From positions 10,001-74,000 of the forward strand of contig NC_092192.1 of assembly GCF_043641665.1 (NCBI RefSeq): 64,000 nt of DNA, in the 5' to 3' direction. Each line of letters begins with the position of its first letter. The first letter of the stretch is position 1. Positions 10,692 through 20,969 of this stretch are shown here, piece by piece. The translations under genes were made by a program, and so were the position numbers. The notes beneath the pieces were generated by a model. It did not search any database. It was given only the letters and a program-made list of their open reading frames with translations, and was not told the DNA's origin. The stretch comes from Enoplosus armatus. Taxonomy: Eukaryota; Chordata; Actinopteri; Centrarchiformes; Enoplosidae.

Positions 10692-10847
10692 GAGAAATTA
10701 TTTTTCGTATTAAAAAAAGTTTATTCAACTTTGATTTTAATTTTGTAGTTTCTTTTCATGTTTTTATTTTTATTTTTTTTACTCGTATACATGACTGCTG
10801 ACACCTCCAGAAGATGAGGCAGCATATGTCATTTTACTTAGAAACAA

Positions 10848-10899
10848 AATTTAAAAAAAATAAATAAATAAATACATAAAAAAAAATAAAAAAAATTTA
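10848..10899 (+). repeat. A-rich 3' tail of unit 1
   Basis: AAAT/AAATA-rich tract immediately 5' of the second ribozyme. Equivalent tracts precede every ribozyme copy, which is the main evidence for head-to-tail units. Confidence 0.85.
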
Positions 10900-10976
10900 C
10901 CCTCACATGGACTCTGCCTTGACGTGGCGTGGGGGCTTTTGTGCCTCAGAATCTCTGAGACCAGACCAAAGAGTCC
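10900..10976 (+). ncRNA. HDV-like self-cleaving ribozyme, copy 2
   Basis: P1 CCCTCAC (10900-10906) with GTGGGGG (10929-10935); J1/2 AT; P2 GGACTCT (10909-10915) with AGAGTCC (10970-10976); P3 GCC (10916-10918) with GGC (10926-10928) around L3 TTGACGT; P4 around CTCAGA-ATC-TCTGAG; catalytic-strand CCAA at 10966-10969. All core parts are intact, and P1 tolerates one G-U pair. Confidence 0.78.
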
Positions 10977-11299
10977 ACAAATTACCTGTACACTACTTAT
11001 ACTTATCTATACCCTGTAATAGAATTATACTTATGTCTACATTAGACCTGTCCTGTATCCTTGCCCTGACCGTGACAGGAGTAGGCAAGTTCATTAATAC
11101 CATCATACCTATTACCCATTTACCTTTTACAGACAATGAAACACAAATCACACAATCACAGAGTTTTTATGAACAAGTTTTATTCAATTTGAACGATATT
11201 TTTAACAACCCTTTTTCAAAACTCACTTTTAACATCAAACAATGATCGTCAAACAACTACTACACTTGACTCTAGACCAAACATGTCACCTGCCTCTGG

Positions 11300-11717
11300 C
11301 CACTTAAATTTGTATGACATTACAATTTTCAATATCTATGTCTGATCATTTCCTCAAAGCGCCGCTTCTCTGTGCAAACAGCGCACCCCTCTGTCTCTCT
11401 GTGTCTACTGCTGCTCAGTACTCACTCAGGGACACTATGCCCCTCCCCCACCCTGGCGCCAAAACCAGACAGGAAAAAAGAGCAGAGCAGTCAGAGAGCA
11501 CGCGGACGCGGTGCGTAATTTTTTTACTACGTATTTTCAGAAACAATTGTGGTAGTACAACTTCCCCCCGGGGATCAATAAAGTATTTCTGATTCTGAAT
11601 TTATGGAATAATAAATGTTTAATGATTTTTATACTGTTCCATTTTTTCCTATTGTTGTACGTACTTGATGAGTAACCATTTTTAGACGCGCCACTTCTCT
11701 GCGCATTACCACGCAGC

Positions 11718-11752
<35 letters not shown>

Positions 11753-12400
11753 CTATCTATACTGCCACAAAATGCTCACTCAGAAGAACTCCGAACCTCC
11801 CCCGCCCTGGCGCCTCTCCCAGAAAGGGACAGAGCAGAGAATCCGAGAGATAAAGCGGACCGCGGTGAGGGATTTTTTTTATACTTATTTTATGAAACAA
11901 TTGTGGTACTACAATTTCTCCCCGGGGATCAATAACGTATTTCTGATTCTGAATTTATGGAATAATAAATGTTTAATGATTTTTATACGGTTCCATTTTG
12001 TCGTATTGTTGTAGGTACTTGATGATAAGGATTTTTAGAGGCGCCACTTCTCTGCGCATTACCACGCAGCTCTCTCTCTCTCTCTCACTCTCTCTTTGTC
12101 TATCTATAATGCCACAAAATGGTCACTCATAAGAACTCCGCCCCTCCCCCACTCTGGCGCCACTACCACTCGGGGAAGGGCAGACAGTCAGAGAGCGCAC
12201 GGACGCCGTGAGTACTTATTTTCTTCAACAATTGTGGTAGTACAATTTCCCCCCGGGGATCCATAAAGTATTTCTGATTCTGATTTTATGGAAAAATAAA
12301 TGTTTTTTTATTTTTATACGGTTCCATTTTATGCTATTGTTGTACTTACTGGATGACTAACCATTTTTAGACGCGCCACTTCTGTGCGCATTACCACGCA

Positions 12401-12445
<45 letters not shown>

Positions 12446-13805
12446 ATCTATACTGCCACAAAGTGCTCCCTCTGGAACAGTCTGCCCCTCCCCCACCGTG
12501 GCGCCAAAACCAGACAGGAAAAAGAGCAGATCAGTCCGAGAGCGCACGGAAGCCGTGAGTACTTATTTTCTTAAACAATTGTGGTGGTACAATTTCCCCC
12601 GGGGACCAATAAAGTATTTGAGATTCTGATTTTATAGAATAATAAATATTTAGTTATTTTTATACTGTTCCATTTTTTCCTATCGTTGTAGTTACTTGAT
12701 GAGTAACCATTTTTTGACGCGCCACTTCTCTGTGCATTACAGCGCACCTCTCTCTCTCTCTCTCTCTCTTTCTCTGTGTCTCTCTATCTAGACTGCCACA
12801 AAATGCTCACTCATAAGAACTCCGCCCCTCCCCCACTCTGGCGCCACTACCAGTCGGGGAAGAGCAGAGAGTCAGAGAGCGCACGGACGCCGTGAGTACT
12901 TATTTTCTTCAACAATTGTGGTAGTACAATTTCCCCCCGGGGATCCATAAAGTATTTCTGATTCTGATTTTATGGAAGAATAAATGTTTTGTTACTTTTA
13001 TACGGTTCCATTTTATGCTATTGTTGTACTTACTGGATGACTAAGCATTTTTAGATGCGCCACTTCTCTTTGCATTACAGCGCACCTCTCTCTCTCTCTC
13101 TCTCGCTCGCTCGCTCTACCTGTCGCTCTCTCTCTCTGTCTCTCTCTCGCTCTATCTGTCTATCTCTACTGCAGCTCAGTGCTCACTCAGGAACTCTCTG
13201 CCCCTCTCCCACGCTGGCGGTTCTGCCAGAGAGGGGAGAGGAGAGTCAGAGAGCAGACGGGCAAGATGGCTGCGATAAAGCGGACCGTGGTGAGGACTTT
13301 TTTTAATAGTTATTTTCTGAAATAATTGTCGTAGTACAATTTCCCCCCGGGGATCAGTAAAATATGTGTGTTTCTGATTGTGATCTCATAGAATAAGAAG
13401 TATTTTATTTATTTTTTTGTGTTACATTTTTTGATATTGTTGTAGTGACTTGATTACTACGCATTTTTAGAAGCGCCACCACACTCTCTCTCTCTCTTTC
13501 TGTCTATCTCTACTGCAGCTCAGTGCTCACTCAGGAACACTCTGCCCCTCTCCCCCACTGGCGGTTCTGCCAGACAGGGGAGAGTGCAGACGGGCAAGAT
13601 GGCTGCGATACAGCGGAGCGCGGTGACGACTTTTTTTACAACTTATCTTATGACACAATTATGGTAGTACAATTTCCCCCCGGGGATCAATAAAGTATTT
13701 ATGATTCTCATTTTATGGAATAATAAATATTTAATTATTTTTATACTGTTCAATTTTTTCCTATTGTTGTAGGTACTTGATGAATACGCATTTTTAGAAG
13801 CGCCA

Positions 13806-13836
<31 letters not shown>

Positions 13837-15760
13837 TTGTCTTTCTCTCTGTCTGTAATGCCGAAAGGTGCTCACTCAGGAACACTCTGCCCCTCTCCCA
13901 CCCTGGCGGTTCTGCCAGGAGCGGAGAGGAGAGTTAGAGCAGAGACGCACAAGAGTGCAGCGATACAGCTGAGCGCGGTGAGGAGTTTTTTTGAAACTTA
14001 TCTTATGACACAATTATGGTAGTACAATTTCCCCCTGGGGATCACTAAAGTATTTATGATTCTGATTCTAATTCTGATCTGATAGAATAAAAGTTATTTT
14101 ATTATTTTTATAGTGTTACATTTTTTCCTATTGTTGTAGGTAGTTGATGACTACGCATTTTTAGAAGCGCCACCTCACTCTCTCTCTCTCTCTGTCTATC
14201 TCTACTGCAGCTCAGTGCTCACTCAGGAACACTCTGCCCCTCTCCCACACTGGCGGTTCTGCCAGAGAGGGGAGAGGAGTGACAGAGCAGAGACGGACAA
14301 GATGGCTGAGATAAAGCGGAGTGCGGTGAGGAATTTTTTTCCAACTTATTTTATGACACAATTATGGTAGTACAATTTCCCCCTGGGGATCACTAAAGTA
14401 TTAATGATTCTGATTCTAATTCTGATCTGATAGAATAAGAGTTATTTTATTATTTTTATAGTGTTACATTTTGTCACATTGTTGTAGGTACTTGATGACT
14501 ACGCATTTTTAAAAGCGCCACCTCTCTCTCTCTTTAGCTCTTTCTATCTGTCATGCCTACAAGTGCTCACTCAGGAACACTCTGCCCCTCTCCCACCCTG
14601 GCGGTTCTGCCAGAGACGGGAGAGGAGAGTGAGATAGCAGACAGACAAGATGGCTGAGATAAAGCGGAGTGCGGTGAGGAATTTTTTTCCAACTTATTTT
14701 ATAACACAATTATGGTAGTACAATTTCCCCCCGGGGATCAGTAAAGTATTTATGATTCTGATTCTAATCTGATATAATAAGAGTTTTTATCTCTACTGCA
14801 GCTCAGTGCTCACTCAGGAACACTCTGCCCCTCCTCTCCCACACTGGCGGTTCTGCCAGAGAGGGGAGAGGAGTGACAGAGCAGAGACGGACAAGATGGC
14901 TGTGATAAAGCGTAGCGCGGTGAGGACTTTTTTTAAAACTTATCTTATGACACAATTATGGTAGTACAATTTCCCCCCGGGTCAGTAAAGTCTTTATGAC
15001 TCTGATTCTAATTCTGATCTGATAGAATAACAGTTATTTTATTATTTTTATAGTGTTACATTTTGTCACATTGTTGTAGTGACTTGGTGACTACGCATTT
15101 TTACAAGCGCCACATCTCTCTCTCTCTCTCTCTCTATGTCTACTACAGCTCAGTGCTCACTCAGGAACACTCTGCCCCTCTCCCCCACTGGCGGTTCTGC
15201 CAGAGAGAGGGGAGAGGAGAGTGAGAGAGCAGACGGACGCCAACACAGAGTTAAAGCGGACCGTGGTGAGGACTTTTTTTAATGATTATTTCCTGAAATA
15301 ATTGTCATAGTACAATTCCCCCCCCCCCCGGGGATCAGTAAAATATTTCAGATTCTGATTCTGATCTGATAGAGTAACAATTATTTTATTACTTTTATAG
15401 TGTTTTATTTTTTCATAATGTTGTAGTTTGTTAATAATAAGCCATTTTAATAAGCGCCGCCTGTCTGTAAAAAACAGCGCACCCCTGTCTCTTTCTCTCT
15501 CTCTCTCTATGCTGCTCAGTGGTCACTCAGGAACACTCTGCCCCTCTCCATCCCTGGCAGCTCTGCCAGACAGCTGACAGGGAGAAAGGAGAGAGAGAGC
15601 AGACGGACGCAATGCCTGAGAGAAAGCAGAGTTACTAGGGACTGTTTTTATGAAACAATTGTGGTAGTCCCCGGGGATCAATGTATTATTTATAATTCTG
15701 ATTCTAATTCTGATCTGATAGAATAATTATTTTATTATTTATATACTGACACATTTTTGT
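11300..15760 (+). repeat. About thirteen tandem copies of a roughly 345-bp repeat
   Basis: The motif GCGCCAC recurs near 11360, 11690, 12042, 12375, 12718, 13057, 13473, 13800, 14166, 14514, 15110 and 15456, with a partial copy near 14790. Each unit contains a (CT)n tract, a CTGGC...GCCAG inverted repeat, and a LINE-like 3' tail with CCGGGGATCAATAAAGTAT and GATTCTGATT. Many copies also carry AAGATGGCTG followed by a GGTGAGG donor-like sequence. The (CT)n tracts create serine/leucine-rich open frames that are not genes. Confidence 0.85.
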
Positions 15761-15769
15761 TCCATTTTT

Positions 15770-16648
15770 CCCTAACACACATCTGCTATTCATGTTACTC
15801 TGCTGCCCCCAAGTGGCCGTGAGCGATACGACATGTTAAATAAAGTCATTCATGTCTGGAGCTGGTGAGCCCAGACAAACAGAGTGGCGGAACCAGCAGC
15901 TTCAGACAGCACAAGACTCCCGTAAGTATAATTTACACATTCCTCATGAAGAGAAGCAAGTCACTAGAGATGACGGCATAGTAGACAATATTTTATCCTA
16001 TCATGTGACTGACCCTTTCATCAGTGTTTCCCCTCACATTTAGATGAACCAGTCGACGACGATGACGATATTTTTTTTCAGAGCCTCAACCCCTCCTCCT
16101 TCGTTATTTACCAGGACCAGAGACAGATGATGATATTTGCTTTTAAAGCCTACCCCACTCCTTCCACAGTGTTTACCCTGTGAATCTGCTGGACCAGGCT
16201 CCCACCACGTGCCTTTCCACCTACAGGGGGGCACGAAATTACAACCCCTGTGCTGTCCACCTTCCTTTGGCAGAGAAGCAAGTCACTCATCATGACGGCC
16301 TATTAAACAATATTTGTTATTGTCATTGTCAGCTGACGCACTCCTTCATCAGTGTTTCCCCTCACCACAAAAAAAATTATGATATTTTTTTTCGGAGCCT
16401 TCCCCTAACCCTTCATGGGCGTTTTCATTTTTCCCCATAGTTTTTATTTATGTTCTTACTGACTGTTTGTTCAAAAATGTGTGTGTTCTTAGTATAGTTT
16501 TTAGTATAGCCCCCTAACCCCACTCCTTCATGGGCGTTGTCAGTGTTCCCCATTGTTTTTATTATGTTCTTAATGACTGTTTGTTTCTTTGTTTGTTATT
16601 AGTATAGTAGTTTAACCCTTTAACAACAAAAACTAAAAAAAAAAAAAA
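15770..16648 (+). repeat. 3' region of unit 2, homologous to unit 0
   Basis: Shares the GATACGACATGTTAAATAAA block, the possible splice donor after GACTCCC, and the TTACTGACTGTTTGTT 3' sequence with 9191-9918. The last part (about 16400-16500 and 16500-16620) is internally duplicated. A-rich tract at 16627-16648. Confidence 0.65.
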
Positions 16649-16725
16649 CCTCCACATGGACTCTGCCTTGACGTGGCGTGGGGGCTTGTGTGTCTCAGAA
16701 TCTCTGAGACCAGACCAAAGAGTCC
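16649..16725 (+). ncRNA. HDV-like self-cleaving ribozyme, copy 3
   Basis: P1 CCTCCAC (16649-16655) with GTGGGGG (16678-16684); P2 GGACTCT (16658-16664) with AGAGTCC (16719-16725); P3 GCC/GGC; and an 8-bp P4, GTCTCAGA (16692-16699) with TCTGAGAC (16703-16710). The U-A pair at position 2 of P4 is C-G in copies 5 and 6, a compensatory change. CCAA precedes the P2 3' strand. Confidence 0.78.
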
Positions 16726-17951
16726 ACAATTATGATCATAATGATACTGGAAATATAACTGACAATAGTCGTTACATATGTAATAATGGCTGACATTAAC
16801 AATAACAATAACAGCTGTAATAGTGACAGAAGAAAGAGTGGACATAATAACTGTAGTGATGAGAGTCAAGCAGGCCTACGGCGGAAGCAGCAGCCAGACA
16901 TAGCAGGACCACGATTCACAGGAACCTGCAACACTGCGAAGCAAAAGAAAGGAGTACATTTCACTATGGTCGCTGGTGTGGCTAAGTTCAATTTCTGACT
17001 GTGTGGCTGCCAATTACCAGAATATGCTTCTCAGCAGGTGGGTCGCTCAGAGGGGAACCGTGGGCTTTTGCTTGTTCCCTGATAAACAAGAGATTTTGAT
17101 CAATACATTGCAAAAACAGTGGAAAACAAATCCCCCGTTTGATCTTTTGGGTGACAATGGTTTGTATACACTTATGATGTATGATCTCAGCGTATTACAG
17201 CATCAAAAATAGGAAAATATGACTTGATACCTTCAATTAGGCAAAACATGATAGTTTACACTTCACTGTATTGAAGTGTGGAAGTGGAAAGCATGGAGCG
17301 TGACTGCCATCCTGTGGCCACTTCCAAAAATGCACTTCCATACAAACATACGAACTTGTTCCTACTTTAATACATTAACCCTATGAATTTATAATATAAC
17401 ATCTTAACAACTTTACAACTTACCTCATGTTATTAGTCCTGATAGGAAGGTCCAACAATTTCGGGGGTGGTTGCCATCTCCACTACATGGACTATGGTGA
17501 ACACGCCAGTCGTAGTCCCATGTCTCCCTTCCTGAGCTACGGCTATTGTCTACCAAAGAATCTCACGTATCTCTGCAACAGAAAGTCATAGAGAGTCGGG
17601 GTTAGTACTGTTGGAAAGCCCGTGCCCGATATATGCTAGACGAACCATGCTTCCAAGTCTCTAGCAACAGTTTTTCCCCTGAGGACTACAGACAAATGAT
17701 GATGACATTTGTTCACACACACACACAGGGGATCTACTTAGTTACAAAACACACCTCTCTGAGTCTTGTCAACACACTTCATAGTTTTGTGTAGCCCCCT
17801 AACCCCACTCCTTCAGGGGCGTTGTCAGTGTTCCCCATTGTTTTTATTATGTTCTTAATGACTGTTTGTTTCTTTGTTTGTTCCAAAATGTGTGTGTTAT
17901 TAGTATAGTAGTTTAACCCTTTAACAAAAATAAATAAAATAAAAACAAAAC
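16649..17951 (+). mobile_element. Retroposon-like unit 3, no supportable ORF
   Basis: Ribozyme followed by about 670 bp of unassigned sequence (16726-17400). The region then holds an inverted and a forward subtelomeric module (about 17450-17670), the common 3' block (TTAATGACTGTTTGTTTC) and an A-rich tract (about 17921-17950). Short open frames near 16786 and 16976 show no recognisable protein features and are left uncalled. Confidence 0.5.
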
Positions 17952-18028
17952 CCTCCACATGGACTCTGCCTTGACGTGGCGTGGGGGCTTGTGTGCCTCA
18001 GAATCTCTGATACCAGAACAAAGACTCC
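17952..18028 (+). ncRNA. HDV-like ribozyme, copy 4, probably inactive
   Basis: P1, P2 5' strand and P3 match the other copies at identical spacing (77 nt). However, the CCAA motif is ACAA (18018-18021) and the P2 3' strand is AGACTCC, breaking one pair. Loss of the predicted catalytic cytosine suggests decay. Confidence 0.6.
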
Positions 18029-18719
18029 CCTAATTAACTATACAATACAGGTGCTGCTCACCTGACAATCCACCAAAATGTTCAAAAGTCAAGTGACATC
18101 AAATCTACTCCAAATTGCCTGAAACGTGCTCCTAACAACTTTCTGGGAAGAAGATTTTGTTAGGCATTTTTCACCTCACTCCACACTTGTAGATTTTTAG
18201 CTTGAAAATCACCCCATTCATTGCGGATGGGGAATTCGTGAAACTCGTATCTCCGCAACGGAAAATCGTACAGGCTCGTGCCTGGTACCGTTGGAAAGCC
18301 CGTACCCGATATATGCTAGACGAATCATGGTTCCAAGTCTCTAGCACCTTCCCTTCAAAAGTTATTCAAGAAACACACATTTTCCAGCCGTTTGTCCAGT
18401 CCTTTTGTCCATACCCGATATCTCCCGAACCGAACGTCGTAGACACTTGCAAACAGCTTCCGTCTACGATAATTCCACCACGCTGAACACGTAGCAAGTG
18501 TCCCCAGCTCTCTACGACCTTCCCTTGCTGAGATACACACACTTTCAGATCAAACAATGACGTAGCTTCGCTACGGAAGACCATACAAACTCGTTGTTGC
18601 TAACATTGTAACGGCAATAGTCGATATATGCAGTGTCAAATTTCACTACACACTCATGATCCTGTTTTTACCGCCTAAACTCACCTTTTTTTCCGTACTG
18701 TTTACTTTCTGTTGCAATC

Positions 18720-18992
18720 ATGGCTACGCAGACACCACGAAGGCCTGTCGTAGCTCCTCCACGTCCTCCACTTCCTCCACTTCTTCCACCGCCTTCATAT
18801 GAAGATGTCGTCAGTGCTCTGCAGAGGAGAAACAGGAGAAAGAAAAAGAAAAAAAGAAATGAGAAGAATCAACGTAGGAGTGATGTGACACGCTGGAAAA
18901 AATGGGAGACGTTTGTTCCCACCCTCCACACTATTCAGGAAGAGGACGACTTCTCTTCCGATGACGCAATCGTCTCAGACGAGGACAATTAG
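18720..18992 (+). CDS. 90-aa Pro-rich/basic/acidic protein with a PPSY motif (small-ORF family, copy B)
   Basis: Starts MATQTPRRP in a GCAATCATGG context. The proline-rich half (1-26) ends in PPPSYEDV, which fits the PPxY consensus bound by WW domains. A basic stretch follows (RRNRRKKKKKRNEKNQRR, about 36-53), then WKKWETFVPTLHTI and an acidic tail SSDDAIVSDEDN. It is paralogous to the 84-aa protein at 10437 and lies in the same place within its unit, between the modules and the A-rich end. The lysine run is interrupted by Arg/Asn here, so the basic character is not just microsatellite. Function unknown; WW-domain recruitment and nucleic-acid binding are inferences from motifs. Confidence 0.62.
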   Translation: MATQTPRRPVVAPPRPPLPPLLPPPSYEDVVSALQRRNRRKKKKKRNEKNQRRSDVTRWKKWETFVPTLHTIQEEDDFSSDDAIVSDEDN

Positions 18993-19140
18993 AAGGAGGG
19001 AGTTTTTTTGGTTCAATAAACTTTATTTAAAGCTTACCGTTACTGTTGTAGTTTCTTGTTCTTTGTGGGTTGTTTTTATATGAACTTTTTGAGACATTTC
19101 ACCTCCAGAAGACGAGGCAGCATATTTCATTTTCATTAAA

Positions 19141-19208
19141 GCAAAAAAAAAATAAAAATACAAAAAAAAATAAAAATAAAAAATACATAAAAAATTTAAA
19201 AAAAATAC
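19141..19208 (+). repeat. A-rich 3' tail of unit 4
   Basis: A-rich tract with scattered T and C, directly followed by ribozyme 5 at 19209. Confidence 0.85.
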
Positions 19209-19285
19209 CCCTCACATGGACTATGCCTTGACGTGGCGTGGGGGCTTATGTGCCTTAGTGTCACTGAGGCCAGACCAAAAAGTCC
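19209..19285 (+). ncRNA. HDV-like self-cleaving ribozyme, copy 5 (5' end of the 913-aa ORF unit)
   Basis: P1 CCCTCAC (19209-19215) with GTGGGGG (19238-19244); P2 GGACTAT (19218-19224) with AAAGTCC (19279-19285), one mismatch; P3 GCC/GGC around TTGACGT; P4 GCCTTAGT (19252-19259) with ACTGAGGC (19263-19270). The innermost P4 pair is U-A here and A-U in copies 3 and 6, a double change that keeps pairing. CCAA is retained. Confidence 0.76.
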
Positions 19286-19299
19286 AAAAATTACCTACA

Positions 19300-20005
19300 C
19301 ATTACTTATACTTACCTCTACCCTGTGTGATACTTATACTTACCTCTACCCTGTAAAACTATAAACTGCTCATACTTACCTGAAACCTGTCAACTGCTCA
19401 TACTACCCTGAAACAAGTAAACTACACATACTTACCTGAAACAAGTGAACAACACATACTTACCTCTAGCCTGTGTAATACGTATACTTACCTCTACCCT
19501 GTAAAACTATAAACTGCTCATACTTACCTGAAACAAGTGAACTACACATACTTACCTGAAACAAGTGAAGTACACATACTTACCTGACACCTGTGAAGTG
19601 CTCATACTTACCTGAAACCTGTGAACTGCTCATACTTACCTGAAACAAGTGAACTACACATACTTACCTGAAACAAGTGAACTACACATACTTACCTGAC
19701 ACCTGTGAACTGCTCATAATTACCTGAAACATGTGAACTGCTCATACTTACCTGCAACCTGTAAAATCCTCATACTTACCTGTAACCTGTGAAACACTTA
19801 TACTTACCTGGAACCTGTGAAACAGTTATACTTACCTGTAACCTGTGAAACACTTATACTTACCTGGAACCTGTGAAACAGTTATACTTACCTGGAACCT
19901 GTGAAACAGTTATACTTACCTGGAACCTGTGAAACAGTTATACTTGACTGAAACCTGTCAACTGCTCGTACTTACCTAGACACTTTCAAATACTTACACT
20001 TACCT
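19300..20005 (+). repeat. 28-bp minisatellite with a U1 snRNA 5'-end-like core
   Basis: About twenty exact ATACTTACCT cores plus several variants, at 27-30 bp spacing. The best copies (about 19800-19930) read ATACTTACCTGG then AACCTGTGAAACAGTT. ATACTTACCTGG equals the first 12 nt of vertebrate U1 snRNA, so the opposite strand carries a run of consensus 5' splice sites. It lies just 3' of ribozyme 5, and a shorter version follows ribozyme 6. It is not a CRISPR array, because the repeats are contiguous and have no unique spacers. Confidence 0.88.
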
Positions 20006-20079
20006 CTACACTTGACCTGTACTGTATCCTTCCCCTGACCATCACATCAGTAGGCAAGCTCAGTGATGTGGCCAGGCAG

Positions 20080-20720
20080 GTGCTGGTCACCTGCCAATCC
20101 ACCAAAATGGTCAAAAGTCAAGTGAAATCAAATCGACTCCAAATTGTCCGAAACGTGCTCCTAACAACTTTCTGGGAAGACAATTTTGTTAGACATTTTT
20201 CACCTCCCTCCACACTCACAGATTTTTCGCTTGAAAATCACCCCATTCATTGCGGATGGGGAATTCGTGAAACTCGTATCTCCGCAACGGAAACTCGTAC
20301 AGGCTCGTGGTTGGTACCGTTGGAAAGCTCGTACCCGAATTATGGCAGACGAATCATGGTTCCAAGTCTCTAGCACTTACCTGTCAAAAGTTATTCAACA
20401 AATACCTACCATCCATTCGTTTGTATTGGAAAAACCGAATTCCGCCGATATCTCCCGAACCGAACATCGTAGAGACACGAAACCATGATCCGTCTATTAT
20501 AATTCGACCATGCTGAACACGCCAGTGTTGTTCCCATATTTTTACGACCTTACGTTACTGAGATACACACATTTCAAATACAGGAAATGACGTATCTCAG
20601 CACCGGAAGCTCGTAAAAATATGGGGATGGTACCATTGGAAAGCCCGCACCTGATATAGTGGGGGCCCATCTTGGTTTCAAGTTTCTACGACATTCCTGT
20701 AAAAAGTTATTCAATGGAAA
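20080..20720. repeat. Subtelomeric spacer and modules in the leader of the 913-aa ORF
   Basis: Constant spacer with CCACCAAAATGGTCAAAAG, a forward module (about 20278-20400), an inverted module (about 20455-20575) and a forward module (about 20588-20715). The inverted and forward copies align over most of their length, so a transcript could form a long imperfect hairpin upstream of the ORF. Confidence 0.75.
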
Positions 20721-20969
20721 AGGTTATTTTTCTTTAAGGAAACAGTGTTCAATTGTATAATGTTGTTACACTTGCATGTTTTTTAATTGCACAAACTTGT
20801 TTTTGCTGTCATTTCACCTCTAAACCTCCTAGAGACAAGCCGTTTTTTGCGTGCTGCTCCTCTCTAAGCCCTCTTTCGCCCTACTACACTTGCTGTGTCC
20901 TAACCCAACACCCCATTTTCAATTACTACTTACCTGTGGGTAACCTAGTACCTGAAACCCCCCCAAAAA

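Larger units (their letters stand above)
9919..10899 (+). mobile_element. Retroposon-like unit 1 (ribozyme - small ORF - A-rich tail)
   Basis: Starts with the ribozyme, continues with the constant spacer (CAAAATGTTCAAAAGTCAAG) and a forward module, encodes the 84-aa protein at 10437-10691, and ends in an A-rich tract (about 10848-10897). The next ribozyme begins at 10900. It is intronless, and the 3' region is shared with unit 4 (ACCTCCAGAAGA-GAGGCAGCATAT block). The layout is what a reverse-transcribed, ribozyme-processed transcript would leave. Confidence 0.65.
10900..16648 (+). mobile_element. Retroposon-like unit 2, expanded by a 345-bp satellite
   Basis: Ribozyme, then a degenerate stretch of the TACTTA-type minisatellite (about 10990-11060), then a local tandem array (about 11300-15760), then a 3' section homologous to unit 0, ending in an A-rich tract (16627-16648). 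No long ORF. The satellite probably expanded inside an originally shorter unit. Confidence 0.5.
17952..19208 (+). mobile_element. Retroposon-like unit 4 (ribozyme - small ORF - A-rich tail)
   Basis: Same layout as unit 1: decayed ribozyme, constant spacer, forward/inverted/forward modules (about 18220-18650), a 90-aa ORF (18720-18992), an AATAAA at 19015, the shared block with GAGGCAGCATAT, and an A-rich tract (about 19141-19203) abutting ribozyme 5. Confidence 0.65.

Noticed and set aside
12384..14022. Ser/Leu-rich ORFs in the 345-bp satellite
   Set aside because: They arise from (CT)n tracts and change frame between units.
16786..17212. Two short ORFs after ribozyme 3 (one Asn-rich)
   Set aside because: No paralogue in other units, no recognisable motif; the Asn run is an AAC/AAT repeat.
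19300..20005. Possible CRISPR-like array because of regular spacing
   Set aside because: Repeats are contiguous 28-bp minisatellite units without unique spacers, in a vertebrate genome.
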